64,000 bases of DNA, from positions 124,001 through 188,000 of the forward strand of contig DATMMX010000038.1 in NCBI GenBank assembly GCA_035569495.1. Reading direction: 5' to 3'. The translations under genes and the position numbers were made by a program. Positions 63,948 through 64,000 of this stretch are shown one piece after another. Position 1 is the stretch's first letter; every line of letters starts with the position of its first letter. This stretch comes from DASRDZ01 sp035569495 (GTDB lineage Bacteria; Chloroflexota; Dormibacteria; Aeolococcales; Aeolococcaceae). The notes below the pieces were generated by a model. It ran no database searches, was not told the DNA's origin, and saw only the letters and a program-made list of their open reading frames with translations.

Positions 63948-64000
63948 GTGGCGGCACTCGCGCCCGCTCCTCGCCCCACCACCGCGGTGGGTCCGGGGTT
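63948..64000 (+). CDS. Start of an ORF running off the window
   Basis: A GTG three bases after the small protein's stop opens a frame (V-A-A-L-A-P-A-P-R-P-T-T) that continues to the window end. It may be the first real gene controlled by the ArsR regulator. Too short to name. Confidence 0.3.
   Translation, partial: MAALAPAPRPTTAVGPG

Noticed and set aside
1..64000. CRISPR array, prophage, transposase, tRNA or rRNA genes
   Set aside because: I looked for spaced short repeats, transposase or integrase proteins and tRNA-like cloverleaf arms and saw none; the only regular tandem repeat is the coding 129-bp array at 60916-61683. A tRNAscan run would settle the tRNA question.

Overview
This is a high-GC (visibly near 70%) bacterial chromosome segment of about 65 genes, packed tightly with 4-base ATGA/GTGA overlaps. 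It has no tRNA, rRNA, CRISPR array or insertion sequence that I could see. The 30-residue ribosomal protein of the AURKAIP1/COX24 (bS22) type, the GTG/TTG starts, TANNNT -10 boxes placed directly before start codons (leaderless-type genes), TreT trehalose synthase and LPxTG-like anchored secreted proteins point to an actinobacterium-like organism. A deep lineage such as Candidatus Dormibacterota is an inference I cannot prove from one window.

Layout. 1-5.8 kb: truncated DyP peroxidase, hemolysin-III-type membrane protein, DEAD-box helicase with a structured leader, nitrilase, and a secreted M28 peptidase. 6-17.8 kb: a secreted lipase, then a seven-gene overlapping operon (branched-chain-type ABC importer with an unusual membrane-anchored binding protein and a permease-ATPase fusion, PucR regulator, alpha/beta hydrolase, 3-hydroxybutyrate dehydrogenase, secreted PhaZ7/lipase-like hydrolase). 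Read together it looks like a system for breaking down extracellular polyhydroxybutyrate or its oligomers, importing the product and oxidising it. 17.9-30.8 kb: BNR-repeat surface protein, a siroheme nitrite/sulfite reductase with the iron-sulfur motif in both halves, TreT, HIT hydrolase, GNAT, bS22, TlpA-CcsB cytochrome c maturation genes, a receiver-only regulator, SRPBCC protein, AAA+ ATPase and a YcaQ-like protein.

31-33.8 kb: a MauE-MauD-type cassette maturing a Tat-exported 15-cysteine protein, preceded by a 14-codon overlapping ORF. 33.8-36.4 kb: ECF sigma factor with a membrane-anchored propeller-like partner, then a lipoprotein. 36.4-44.4 kb: S15/CocE hydrolase with LPNTG anchor, three members of a four-cysteine domain family (one fused to STAS and RsbW-like ATPase domains), RidA, GntR regulator and an ABC exporter. 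44.4-52.1 kb: MsrA, S53 peptidase, MsrB, an FTR1-like permease, DoxX, and a MarR-controlled ABC exporter. 52.2-64 kb: a His-rich membrane protein, a two-component system, an SDR, two very large secreted repeat proteins, a GlxA-type AraC regulator divergent from a rhodanese, and an ArsR regulator.

The strongest candidates for undescribed biology are the four-cysteine domain family (C-P, then C-P, then a fixed 23-residue gap), the MauE/MauD/Cys-rich Tat protein cassette, the double-motif siroheme reductase and the putative PHB-scavenging operon.
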